From Hyphomicrobiales bacterium (GTDB lineage Bacteria; Pseudomonadota; Alphaproteobacteria; Rhizobiales; Xanthobacteraceae): a stretch of 58,399 nt of DNA. A program made the position numbers and the translations under genes. How positions within the stretch are numbered: position 1 is the first letter of the stretch; each line of letters starts with the position of its first letter. A model generated the notes under the pieces. That model did no database searches. It had not been told where the DNA came from and saw only the letters and a program-made list of their open reading frames with translations. This document shows, in pieces, positions 7,378 through 14,806 of the stretch. The stretch is from the NCBI GenBank assembly GCA_009377755.1, contig WHTM01000032.1:1-58399 (forward strand), read 5' to 3'.

Positions 7378-7486
7378 GTCGTCCCCACGAAGGCGGGGAC
7401 CCAGTAGCCACTGGCGTTTCGGCAGGAACCGCAGCGTCACGGCGTACTGGATTCCGGCTCTCGCACTTTGCGCTCGGCCGGAATGA
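7378..7486. repeat. GGCGGGGACC...GGATTCCGG repeat, copy 2
   Basis: GTCGTCCCCACGAAGGCGGG ... TACTGGATTCCGGCTCTCGC ... CTCGGCCGGAATGAC. Same family as 6194-6305. It separates the half repeat at 7302-7367 from the duplicated gene end at 7518-7703. Confidence 0.75.
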
Positions 7487-7529
7487 CAGCAGAGAAGCCG
7501 CTACGAAGCCGCGTCTCACGGCTCGCCCC

Positions 7530-7703
7530 CTACAACACCTTCCCCGGATTCAATATCCCCTTCGGGTCCAGCGTCCGCTTCAGCGTGCGCATCAAATCAT
7601 ACGCCACCGGGTCCTTCACCTTCGGCAGGTAGTCGCGCTTGACGATGCCGACGCCGTGCTCGGCGGAGATCGAGCCGCCGTATTTGCGCACAATGCCGAA
7701 CAC
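7530..7703 (-). pseudogene. Duplicated 3' end of the FAD-linked oxidase gene
   Basis: These bases repeat the last 58 codons of the intact gene at 8527-9957 (from the [20 protein letters not shown] region to the stop) with one visible mismatch, T at 7600 against A at 8597. The identity extends a further 12 bases past the stop, so the repeated block is 7518-7703 against 8515-8700. It has no start of its own and joins unrelated sequence at 7704. Confidence 0.93.
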
Positions 7704-7724
7704 AAGCTTCGCGCTGGTTCCAAT

Positions 7725-8105
7725 CTATCGGCTCCGATCCTCCACCGGCAGCGATCGAATGCGAATGCGGCCCTCTTCCAGCACGGCCACGCAGCCGTCG
7801 TGCAATGAGCCTTCCATTGTCGCAAGATTCGCCAGGAGCAGCGCGAGTTGCCGTTCCGGCCTTCGATCTGTTCCGCGCCTGAACAGGATGACCGAGGGTT
7901 TTCGAGCCGCTCGCAGTGCGAGCAGCGCACCGAAATCGGTGTCCGCCGAGATCACGATGCGGTCCTGCTCCTTGGCCAGGGCCATGATTCGGTCGTCGTC
8001 GGCTGACTGCAGCGCGTAATCGCGCACGTGAGCGGCATCATGACCGCTCTGCCGTAGTCCTTCCGCAAGGACCGGAGACAGTGCGGCGTCAACAAGAAAT
8101 CTCAC
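7725..8105 (-). CDS. DUF5615 PIN-like toxin
   Basis: The 126-residue protein shows the PIN-like fold of DUF5615: [39 protein letters not shown], and the acidic [16 protein letters not shown] segment. The conserved Asp residues (Asp6, Asp55 and Asp57 region) are those expected to bind metal in PIN nucleases. It starts with GTG and overlaps the stop of the DUF433 gene by 3-4 bases, so the two are translationally coupled. Probable role: RNase toxin of a type II pair. The C-terminal [12 protein letters not shown] ends normally. Confidence 0.85.
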   Translation of the reverse strand: MRFLVDAALSPVLAEGLRQSGHDAAHVRDYALQSADDDRIMALAKEQDRIVISADTDFGALLALRAARKPSVILFRRGTDRRPERQLALLLANLATMEGSLHDGCVAVLEEGRIRIRSLPVEDRSR

Positions 8106-8329
8106 GGAACCGACAACGGCAGCTCACGCTCACGCACCGCCTCTGCTGCGTAGCGCAGCGCCTCGTGAATGTCATCCCGCTCCAGGTCGGGATAAGCCGC
8201 CAGAATGTCCGCCTCGGTCATTCCATCGGCGACCATGCCGACGACGGTCGCCACCGGAATCCGCAATCCGCGGATGCACGGGACGCCGCCCATCTGGTTC
8301 GCCTTGGCGGTGATGCGGGTGAATATCAT
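8102..8329 (-). CDS. DUF433 antitoxin
   Basis: 75 residues with the DUF433 core: [20 protein letters not shown], then [20 protein letters not shown], a small winged-helix/VapB-like fold. It sits directly before a DUF5615 gene, the standard antitoxin-toxin order. No obvious ribosome-binding site precedes the ATG at 8329. Repeat DNA begins 67 bases upstream. Confidence 0.88.
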   Translation of the reverse strand: MIFTRITAKANQMGGVPCIRGLRIPVATVVGMVADGMTEADILAAYPDLERDDIHEALRYAAEAVRERELPLSVP

Positions 8330-8395
8330 TGAGAAATTATGCCTCAGGAACTGCTGCTCCGCCAGAGGTACGCCGCTTGCTGTGGTCTGCGTTCC

Positions 8396-8512
8396 GCTCT
8401 CATCCTGAGGAGGCTGCGAAGCAGCCGTCTCGAAGGATCGAGGGCGGCCATGGTTCGAGACGCCCGCCTTCGCTACGCTTCGGCGGGCTCCTCACCATGA
8501 GGCCGGGAGAGG
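8396..8512. repeat. CCTCATCCTGAGGA repeat, copy 2
   Basis: Complete copy with CTCTCATCCTGAGGAGG, CGTCTCGAAGGATCGAGG, ATGGTTCGAGACGCCCGC and CTCCTCACCATGAGGCCG. It ends 3 bases before the duplicated gene-end block at 8515. Confidence 0.85.
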
Positions 8513-8526
8513 TTACGGCTCGCCCC

Positions 8527-9957
8527 CTACAACACCTTCCCCGGATTCAATATCCCCTTCGGGTCCAGCGTCCGCTTCAGCGTGCGCATCAAATCAAACG
8601 CCACCGGGTCCTTCACCTTCGGCAGGTAGTCGCGCTTGACGATGCCGACGCCGTGCTCGGCGGAGATCGAGCCGCCGTATTTGCGCACAATGCCGAACAC
8701 GAGATCGTTGACCTCGTCCCAGCGCTTGAGGAATTCCGCCTTGTCGGCGCCCTCCGGCTGCGTCACGTTGTAGTGGATATTGCCGTCGCCGAGATGGCCG
8801 AACGGCATCGGCCGTGCGCCCGGGATGAGCTTCACCACCGCGGTGTTCGCCTCGGCGATGAAGGCCGGCACGCTCGCCACCGGCACCGAGACGTCGTGCT
8901 TGATCGAGCCGCCGAGGTGGCGGACCAGCTCGCCGAACATCTCGCGGATGCGCCAGAACGCCTTGGCCTGCTCCAGCGTGTCGGCGATGGTGGCGTCGCT
9001 GACGAGGTCCTGCTCCGCGCCTTCGGCAAGGATCGCTTCGATCGTCTCGCGCAAGCCCGTACGCGCCTGCGACGACAGCTCGATCAGCACGTACCAGGGA
9101 TGCTTGGAACCGAGCGGGTCGCGCAGGTTGGGGCCGAACTTGAGCACGGCGTCGACGCCCTCGCGCAGCATCAGCTCGAAGCTCGTCACGCCGCCGGCGG
9201 TGCGCTCGGTCGCAAGCGTCAAGAGCTTGAGCGCATGCTCGGGCGAGGGCACGCCGGCGAACGCGGTCTCCATCGACTTCGGCCGCGGCACGAGGCGCAG
9301 CACGGCGGCGGTGATGATGCCGAGCGTGCCTTCGGCGCCGATGAACAGGTTCTTGAGGTCGTAGCCGGTGTTGTCCTTCTTGAGCTTGTTGAGGTTGTTG
9401 AGGAGCCGCCCGTCGGCGAGCACCACCTCGAGCCCGAGCGCATGCGAGCGGGCGATGCCGTGCGCCAGCGCCGCGGTGCCGCCGGCATTGGTGGAGAGAT
9501 TGCCGCCGATGGTGCAGGTGCCCTCCGACGGCAGGAGCTGCGGATAGAGCCGGTCGACCTCGGCGGCGGCCTCGCGCGTGCGCATCAGCGTGACGCCGGC
9601 CTCCGCCGTGATGGTGTTCGACACCGGATCGACCTCGCGGATCTTGTCCAGCCGGGTGAGTGACACCACGATCTCGCCGTGATGCGGTACGCCGCCACCG
9701 ACCAGGCCGGTGTTGCCGCCTTGCGGCACGATCGGCGTCGCGGTCTCATTGGCGAGGCGCACGATCGCCTGCACCTCGGCGACCGAGCCGGGCCGCAGCA
9801 CCAGCGGCGACGTGCATGTCCACATGTCGCGCTGCTCGACGAGATACGGCGCCTGCGCTTCCGGATCGGTAATCGCGAAACGCGCGCCGACGATCTTCGC
9901 GAAGCGGGCGAGGAGGTCGGGGGAGAGAGCGGCGGGAGGACGGATGTGCTCGTTCAT
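8527..9957 (-). CDS. FAD-binding oxidase, glycolate oxidase/D-2-hydroxyacid dehydrogenase type
   Basis: The 476-residue protein is a complete member of the FAD-linked oxidase family (GlcD, D-lactate and D-2-hydroxyglutarate dehydrogenases). The FAD-binding part shows PIVPQGGNTGLVGGG, LLPSEGTCTIGGNLSTNAGG and GAEGTLGIITAAVLRL. The C-terminal cap shows the metal/substrate histidines in PFGHLGDGNIHYN, the [12 protein letters not shown] motif, and the closing [16 protein letters not shown]. It should oxidise a D-2-hydroxyacid to the 2-oxoacid and pass electrons to an acceptor; the exact substrate is unresolved. The last 58 codons are duplicated at 7530-7703. It is followed head to tail, about 200 bp away, by the Sua5 gene upstream. 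Confidence 0.92.
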   Translation of the reverse strand: MNEHIRPPAALSPDLLARFAKIVGARFAITDPEAQAPYLVEQRDMWTCTSPLVLRPGSVAEVQAIVRLANETATPIVPQGGNTGLVGGGVPHHGEIVVSLTRLDKIREVDPVSNTITAEAGVTLMRTREAAAEVDRLYPQLLPSEGTCTIGGNLSTNAGGTAALAHGIARSHALGLEVVLADGRLLNNLNKLKKDNTGYDLKNLFIGAEGTLGIITAAVLRLVPRPKSMETAFAGVPSPEHALKLLTLATERTAGGVTSFELMLREGVDAVLKFGPNLRDPLGSKHPWYVLIELSSQARTGLRETIEAILAEGAEQDLVSDATIADTLEQAKAFWRIREMFGELVRHLGGSIKHDVSVPVASVPAFIAEANTAVVKLIPGARPMPFGHLGDGNIHYNVTQPEGADKAEFLKRWDEVNDLVFGIVRKYGGSISAEHGVGIVKRDYLPKVKDPVAFDLMRTLKRTLDPKGILNPGKVL

Positions 9958-10003
9958 GGGGACATCTTAGAGGATGAGCGCTGGGACGGAAACTTTGCAG
10001 TTT

Positions 10004-10162
10004 GTGTCCCGGGCGCTGCGCGGCATGAAATGACGCGCTGCAGACCCGGGACCCCGGTTTTTTTCGGTGGCACCAAACCGGGACCCCGGATCAGCGATGC
10101 AGCCGTAGCGCGTCGAAGACGCGCGTGAACGCGCTTTGTGGCATGCAGCATCGCGTCCGGGG
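10004..10162. repeat. GTGCCCCGGACGC repeat, copy 2 (inverted and longer)
   Basis: Outer ends GTGTCCCGGGCGC and GCGTCCGGGG form imperfect inverted repeats. The centre holds ACCCGGGACCCCGGTTTTTTT and AAACCGGGACCCCGGA, a second inverted pair. It fills the gap between the FAD oxidase and Sua5 genes. Confidence 0.7.
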
Positions 10163-10171
10163 AACGGACGG

Positions 10172-11155
10172 CTATGCTCCCCTAGGCGCCGCCGCGCGCG
10201 CGAGCCGGTCGTTGATGGCTTCGCCTAGGCCCGCGTGCGGGATCGGCATGACGGCAATGCCCGCGACGCCGGGGCGGTCCAGCGTCCGGAGGTGGGCGAA
10301 CAGGTTCGCGGCGGCCTCGGTGAGGTCGCCCGTGGCGGAGAGGTTGAGCGCGGCCGCCGCCTCCCCGGCGCCCGGCGGCAGCTTAGGACCGAATGCCAGC
10401 AGCGCCTCGCCGTCGCGGACATCGTTGGCGTCGAGCCGCAGCCGCGCCGCCGTGGCATAATGCGAGGCAAGCATCCCCGGCGCGACCGGGCCGGCATCGC
10501 GTGCCGGCGGCTCCATCAATGGACGGCCGAGCACCGCCTCGATCGCCTCGCGCGGCAGGCCGCCCGGACGAAGCAGGACCGGGTCGCCGACGCACGAGAC
10601 GATGGTGGACTCCACGCCGACCAGCGTGGGACCACCGTCGACGATCAGGTCGACGCGCCCGCCAAGATCGTTGAGCACATGCGCGGCCGCCGTCGGCGAT
10701 ACATGCCCCGACCGGTTCGCCGACGGCGCCACGATCGGCCCGCCGAATGCGGCGAGAATCGCCTGTGCCACGGGCGAATCCGGCACCCGCATGGCGATGC
10801 TGTCGAGCCCGGCGGTGGCCAGCGCGGCGACCGCGCAGTTTTTCGCCTTCGGCAGCACCAGCGTCAACGGGCCCGGCCAGAAGGCGGCCGCCAGCCGCTC
10901 GGCCGCGGCGTCGAACAGCGCCAGCCGGCGCGCCGCCGCGGGACTGGTCACGTGCGCAATCAATGGGTTAAACGAGGGCCGCCCCTTCGCCTCATAGAGC
11001 CGCGCGATCGCCCGGCTGTTGCTCGCGTCGGCGCCGAGCCCGTAGACCGTCTCGGTGGGAAAGGCGACCAGTCCCCCGGCCGCAAGGCAGCGAGCGGCGG
11101 CCGCGGCAGCGTCCGTGCCGGCTTGCATCACACGGGTGGCGGTCTTTGTCGTCAT
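10172..11155 (-). CDS. L-threonylcarbamoyladenylate synthase, Sua5 type
   Basis: The 327-residue length, a YrdC domain plus a C-terminal Sua5 domain, marks it as Sua5 rather than the short TsaC. The YrdC part shows LVAFPTETVYGLGADA, YEAKGRPSFNPL, FWPGPLTLVLP, APSANRSGHVSPT and the STIVSC segment. The Sua5 domain begins after the APGMLASHYA linker. It makes threonylcarbamoyl-AMP from threonine, bicarbonate and ATP, the first step of t6A37 modification of ANN-decoding tRNAs. The ATG at 11155 opens 20 residues before the conserved core. Confidence 0.94.
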   Translation of the reverse strand: MTTKTATRVMQAGTDAAAAAARCLAAGGLVAFPTETVYGLGADASNSRAIARLYEAKGRPSFNPLIAHVTSPAAARRLALFDAAAERLAAAFWPGPLTLVLPKAKNCAVAALATAGLDSIAMRVPDSPVAQAILAAFGGPIVAPSANRSGHVSPTAAAHVLNDLGGRVDLIVDGGPTLVGVESTIVSCVGDPVLLRPGGLPREAIEAVLGRPLMEPPARDAGPVAPGMLASHYATAARLRLDANDVRDGEALLAFGPKLPPGAGEAAAALNLSATGDLTEAAANLFAHLRTLDRPGVAGIAVMPIPHAGLGEAINDRLARAAAPRGA

Positions 11156-11241
11156 CGGCTCTCGTATTCGCGCCGCGCTTGCGGCTCCAGGACGCGGCCG
11201 TTATAAGACCGGCTCCGCGCGCGGCCTAATTGCGCGTTTGT

Positions 11242-11318
11242 CGGAGTGTAGCGCAGTCTGGTAGCGCACCTCGTTCGGGACGAGGGGGTCGCAGGTTCAA
11301 ATCCTGCCACTCCGACCA
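11242..11318 (+). tRNA. tRNA-Pro (anticodon CGG)
   Basis: 77 nt including an encoded CCA. The acceptor stem pairs CGGAGTG with CACTCCG, discriminator A. The D-arm is GCGCAGTCTGGTAGCGC, the anticodon stem-loop CCTCG-TTCGGGA-CGAGG gives anticodon CGG, and the T-loop is GGTTCAAATCC. It reads CCG proline codons. Confidence 0.96.
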
Positions 11319-11354
11319 TTCCTTGGCCAAAAATCGCCTTGACCACCTGAAATG

Positions 11355-11610
11355 CTGATGCCGTCAATGGCTGGGCAATCGACACCCCGTGCCTTGGCGC
11401 CGTGCATCTTGACGACCTGTTCCATACGCTTGATATGGCTTTTCGTTTCATCCAGGTGGGCTTCGAAACCCTGTTTCAGCTGCGGCTCGGTCGCCTGTTC
11501 GATCATCTCGCAAAACGCCTTCGCGATCTGCTGCTCAGCGTCGTAGATGTCACGCATGTGCACGAACACACCATCCTTGGTTTGGATATCCTTGGAAAAC
11601 AGGAGCCCAT
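11355..11610 (-). pseudogene. DUF892 (YciE/YciF) ferritin-like protein, broken at both ends
   Basis: The reading LLFSKDIQTKDGVFVHMRDI followed by YDAEQQIAKAFCEMIEQATE and HLDETKSHIKRMEQVVKMHG is the first half of a DUF892 ferritin-like four-helix protein. The ATG at 11608-11610 is out of frame with it by one base (MGLFSKDI expected), so the start is frameshifted. Homology stops after CPAIDGI near 11355, about 40 bases from the tRNA-Pro gene, so the second half of the domain is missing. Not expected to be functional. Confidence 0.75.
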
Positions 11611-11821
11611 GATGGTTCCTTTCCTGGTCGGAAGTTGCAGAGATTATATTGGAAGAGGGCGCAGACCGAATGTCGTTTCGGCCCCTGCGCGTGAGAACAG
11701 ACGGCCACGAGGCTGGTTCTCCGCCATGGGTGGCCGTCGTATCCATATTTTTCCGCTTGCCTTCACGGCCACGTGACGGCACGTTTGCGCTTGGCGGGGA
11801 TTTCGGCCGAAGGAGGATCGC

Positions 11822-12025
11822 ATGCCGCGCGCCGGCAAGGCGACATTGGCGAGCCGCATCGCGCGCCGTAGCATCCCGCAGGACATCGTACGCGATCTCG
11901 ATGCCGCCCTTTTCCGAACGGACGCGGACCGGGAAGCGGAGCCAAAGAGTATTCAAAAGGCCAATCAGCCCACGACGGCCAGTCGACCGTATTATGGTCG
12001 TTTCGCAGTTTGGGCTGTGTCATGA
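11822..12025 (+). CDS. Hypothetical protein, 67 aa
   Basis: Basic short protein (MPRAGKATLASRIARRSIPQ...) with a strong AAGGAGGATCGC ribosome-binding site directly before the ATG. No domain recognised. It overlaps the next gene's start by 4 bases (ends 12025, next ATG 12022), which suggests a two-gene unit. The second half is low in recognisable structure. Confidence 0.45.
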   Translation: MPRAGKATLASRIARRSIPQDIVRDLDAALFRTDADREAEPKSIQKANQPTTASRPYYGRFAVWAVS

Positions 12026-12291
12026 GCGAGGCAATCTATTCCCCTGCACCGATCGACGCCGAAGCCTCGGAAGCGATGGGAGCAGCGTTCGAAACGGCCT
12101 GGGCATATTTGTGTTCGTCCGGAGAGCGCCTTTCCGCGCAGCAGGCATGCGATGCACGAATCCACCTCGCACGCGTGATTCTCGACCAGGTTCACTGCGG
12201 CGAACGGGATCCCTCCAGGCTGAGCGAGCACGCCCTTGCATCGCTGGACTCGCCCGGCATGACCCGAGCGAGCCTCCTACCCCAGCTATAG
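12022..12291 (+). CDS. Conserved small hypothetical protein, 89 aa
   Basis: The segments APIDAEASEAMGAAFETAWA and ARVILDQVHCGERDPSRLSE match a type of short alphaproteobacterial protein (helix, helix, GERDxxRL motif) common in Bradyrhizobium relatives. The function is unknown. The ATG at 12022 is embedded in the end of the preceding frame (ATGA overlap). Confidence 0.65.
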   Translation: MSEAIYSPAPIDAEASEAMGAAFETAWAYLCSSGERLSAQQACDARIHLARVILDQVHCGERDPSRLSEHALASLDSPGMTRASLLPQL

Positions 12292-12778
12292 TGCGACGTA
12301 CGTCCTTGCCGCTGGATGGGAGCGGCTTGCTCCCATGGCCTGCTTGCGGGCTCTTATCAGAAAGAGCCGGAATTTCAGCTCTTTGCTCCTTTGCCGAAAA
12401 ATCCGACCTGCAAAATCCTCCATTCGGGCTTTAGGCTTGGTGGCGGGCGGCGCATGATCCATCGTCTCGTTGGCTGCCCGCCTCACTCAAAAAATGTGGC
12501 CTAACCAGGAGCGTTTCGTGCCGATCACCCCATATTCAGTCGAAGCGGTTACTGATTCTGCGGCGGCACAGACCGGGAACCTGGCTAGTGTCGCGATTCG
12601 GAAGTTCGCTTGAGTTTTGCAACCCGCTCCGGAACGAACTTCCGAATCAAGGCGCCATTAGCAACTTTATGAATCTAGTGTGGCTTTGGATTTGAAGTTC
12701 ATGCGATGAGCCTGCCGCAACGAGGAGGGCAGGAGCTTCAAATCCACCACAGTAGCGTCCGCCACGATCGGAGGTCCG
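12292..12778. other. Gene-poor stretch with a truncated small ORF and a paired-hairpin element
   Basis: 12292-12505 shows nothing I can identify. At 12517 a GTG after an AGGAGC ribosome-binding site opens a frame (VPITPYSVEAVTDSAAAQT...) that resembles the start of the same small-protein type as 12022-12291. It runs into the repeat at 12585 after about 22 codons, so it may be a gene cut by the element. Confidence 0.4.
12585..12755 (+). repeat. CTAGTG paired-hairpin element, copy 1
   Basis: Hairpin X (about 12585-12660) has arms GATTCGGAAGTTCG / CGAACTTCCGAATC. A linker, GCAACTTTATGAAT, follows. Hairpin Y (about 12675-12755) has arms GGATTTGAAGTTC / GGAGCTTCAAATCC. Both hairpins open with CTAGTG, and Y ends CCACAGTAG. 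See the findings for the comparison with the other copies. Orientation is defined by the linker, here plus. Confidence 0.85.
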
Positions 12779-13015
12779 ATGTCTGAATGCCTGCACTGCG
12801 ACATCAATCAACTGGTGCAAGAGCGCATGGAGGGCGGCGAAGTGGACCTGGCCGATCTGACCTCGATGATCGCCGAATCCCTCACCGACCTGATTCTGAT
12901 CGCGCCGGAAATCGACCAAGCTAAGCTGCTGGCCGACGCGGTCGCGCAAATCGGGCAGACCTATCTCGAAAAGAGCGGAGCCGTCGAGGGCGACCCGTCT
13001 CGCGCGACGCATTAG
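12779..13015 (+). CDS. Conserved hypothetical protein, 78 aa
   Basis: MSECLHCDINQLVQERMEGG... with the helices LADLTSMIAESLTDLILIAP and LLADAVAQIGQTYLEKSGAV. I recall near-identical short proteins across Bradyrhizobium-type genomes; no function is known. The CxxC near the N-terminus (CLHC) could bind a metal. CGGAGG lies 5 bases before the ATG. The paired-hairpin element ends 23 bases upstream, so the promoter may lie in or beyond that repeat. Confidence 0.7.
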   Translation: MSECLHCDINQLVQERMEGGEVDLADLTSMIAESLTDLILIAPEIDQAKLLADAVAQIGQTYLEKSGAVEGDPSRATH

Positions 13016-13102
13016 CCGCGCTGTGGCGGCTCACATCGAGTCTGCGCGCCCCCCGGCATCTCCTGCCCGATACATGCGCTGGGGCGAACAGCAAGCCGGC
13101 GA

Positions 13103-14104
13103 TCATGGCGCTTGTGCTTCCTCGGTGACGATTCGGACGCCGAACTGCGCGAAGCGTGCGATGGCTGCGTCTGGCGGTACGAGCGTTTCGGGCAGATGCA
13201 GGCCGCCTGCGGCCGGAGGTTGGCCGTCGAGGCCGAGCACGCGCTCGGTCGCGACCAGCACGCCGAGCGCCGTGAGATGGGCAAGGCCATTCGGATCGGA
13301 GATGACCGTCCGGCGCCTGCCCGGCGCACCGGATACCAGGATGCCTTCGATGTCGATGGTGGCGTCGCTGGAAGCTCGGTTGCCACCGCGCGTGCCGAGG
13401 GAGTCGCCCTGAACCATGTCGAGCCGGACATTGGCGGCACCGGTGATCGCCGCCAGGCTCGGCACGTCGAGCAGGCCTGTCGGGTAGCCTTGCAACGCTT
13501 GCGTACCGGACATGTGGACGGGCCTCGCGTTCTGCGGACCATCGACCCATGACCATTTTCCGCCGACGCGCAGGAGCGCGCGGCTGGTCAGGCTTTCTGC
13601 GTCGCCGGCCGTCATCGGGCCGACCGGGTCGCGAACGTCGTAAAGCGCCGCCACTTCGATCGAGTCGACGCGGCTGAAACCCTCTGCGGCCTTTTGTGCG
13701 ACGATCGTCGCCACGCCGGCTGCGCAGTGGCCCAGCAAGACGATCGGACGCATCGGGGGCGATCGCAACGCGGCAAAGGCGATCGGCGCGACGTCCTCGG
13801 CCTTGGTCGTGATGCCGATATGCGCGATGCTGTGTGTCAGAGCCGCGTGGACGAGCGCGTTGGCGGGGTCGTACAGGGCCGCCATGATGAGGTCGACCGG
13901 GCCGATGTGACCCAGGGGATCTGCAACGTCCACATCGAGATAGGTAGTGCCGGCGCCGCCCAGTTCCTGCGCGAGCGCCGCCCCTTTTTCGGGATTTCGT
14001 CCGGCAAGGACGATCTCGACGTCCTTGCTGATCGTCCTGATGTGCCGGGCGATTGCACCGCCGACGAGCCCGTATCCGCCTGCGATGAGAATGCGTGATG
14101 GCAT
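13103..14104 (-). CDS. NAD(P)-binding oxidoreductase, saccharopine dehydrogenase-like
   Basis: 333 residues from ATG 14104, which has AAAGGAG upstream. The N-terminus RILIAGGYGLVGGAIARHI is a Rossmann nucleotide-binding turn (GGxGxxG), followed by VEIVLAGRNPEKG and the acidic YLDVDVADP strand. The whole looks like the saccharopine dehydrogenase/atypical SDR group that reduces or isomerises small metabolites; the substrate is unknown. Divergently transcribed from the TetR gene, with two palindromes between them, so it is the likely regulated target. The frame can be read back to 14500, but that overlaps the regulator and is not used. Confidence 0.82.
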   Translation of the reverse strand: MPSRILIAGGYGLVGGAIARHIRTISKDVEIVLAGRNPEKGAALAQELGGAGTTYLDVDVADPLGHIGPVDLIMAALYDPANALVHAALTHSIAHIGITTKAEDVAPIAFAALRSPPMRPIVLLGHCAAGVATIVAQKAAEGFSRVDSIEVAALYDVRDPVGPMTAGDAESLTSRALLRVGGKWSWVDGPQNARPVHMSGTQALQGYPTGLLDVPSLAAITGAANVRLDMVQGDSLGTRGGNRASSDATIDIEGILVSGAPGRRRTVISDPNGLAHLTALGVLVATERVLGLDGQPPAAGGLHLPETLVPPDAAIARFAQFGVRIVTEEAQAP

Positions 14105-14153
14105 GTTCGCTCTCCTTTGAACCGGAAGCGGCAAGTGCCGCTTTCCGTATTGC

Positions 14154-14193
14154 TTTACACGCGTAAAGTAGCCTATGACTTTACACGTGTCAA
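14154..14193. promoter_or_regulatory. Two palindromic operators for the TetR regulator
   Basis: TTTACACGCGTAAA (14154-14167) and TTTACACGTGTCAA (14180-14193) share the half-site TTTACACG and lie 26 bp centre to centre in the 102-bp divergent gap. Paired sites in such a gap are typical for TetR repressors controlling both directions. Binding is inferred. Confidence 0.75.
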
Positions 14194-14206
14194 GTCGGAG
14201 GATTCG

Positions 14207-14806
14207 ATGCCTGTTGCAGCCCAGAGCACGCCACCAGACACCCGCGAGCGTATCCTTGCGGCAACCTGGACGCTGGTGGAGGAAAGCCAGGACCTGAAGG
14301 TCCGCATCGCCGACATCGCGGCGGCGGCCGGCGTATCCCGTCAGGCGGTCTATCTGCACTTCGGAAACCGCGCCAATCTGCTGCTGGCGGCCGTGCAGTA
14401 CCGCGACATGACGAGCCCCACCGCGGGTATCGCGCGGGCCGCCGAGACCGACCCCATTCCCGGGGCGCTGGCGACCTTCGTCGAGACCTGGTTCGCGCAC
14501 ATCCCGCGCATCCAGCCGGTCGCCCGCCTGCTGTCGGCGGCGTCGCAGACCGATCCCGAGGCGCGGGTGGCCTGGGACGACCGGATGGCGCTGCTGCGCC
14601 GGCTGAGCTTCGCCCTAGCGAAGCGCCTGGCGGACGGTGGCGTGCTCAAGCCCGAGTGGACCCCCGGGCAGGCCGCGGACTGGATTTGGCACCGCACCCA
14701 CCTCGACGGCTGGCGGCATCTCGTCGGCGAATGCGGCTGGGACGCGGCGGACTATCGGCGGTGCGTCTGCACGTCGCTGGAGCGGGATCTGTTGAAGACG
14801 AAGTGA
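14207..14806 (+). CDS. TetR/AcrR family transcriptional regulator
   Basis: 199 residues from ATG 14207. The N-terminal DNA-binding domain is clear: TRERILAATWTLVEESQDLK, then the helix-turn-helix IADIAAAAGVSRQAVYLHFG with NRANLLLAAV. The C-terminal half (residues about 65-199) is the variable ligand-binding helical domain, ending SLERDLLKTK. It should repress itself and the divergent oxidoreductase through the two palindromes in between. The in-frame extension to 14117 would cover the operators and is not used. It is convergent with hmuV; the two stop codons are adjacent with no spacer. Confidence 0.93.
   Translation: MPVAAQSTPPDTRERILAATWTLVEESQDLKVRIADIAAAAGVSRQAVYLHFGNRANLLLAAVQYRDMTSPTAGIARAAETDPIPGALATFVETWFAHIPRIQPVARLLSAASQTDPEARVAWDDRMALLRRLSFALAKRLADGGVLKPEWTPGQAADWIWHRTHLDGWRHLVGECGWDAADYRRCVCTSLERDLLKTK

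Noticed and set aside
8329-9663. 444-codon plus-strand frame
   Set aside because: It is the shadow of the FAD oxidase gene on the other strand, with biased Arg/His content and no domain.
14105-14500. N-terminal extension of the oxidoreductase (frame open to 14500)
   Set aside because: It overlaps the TetR gene and the operator region, shows no family similarity, and a good ribosome-binding site precedes ATG 14104.
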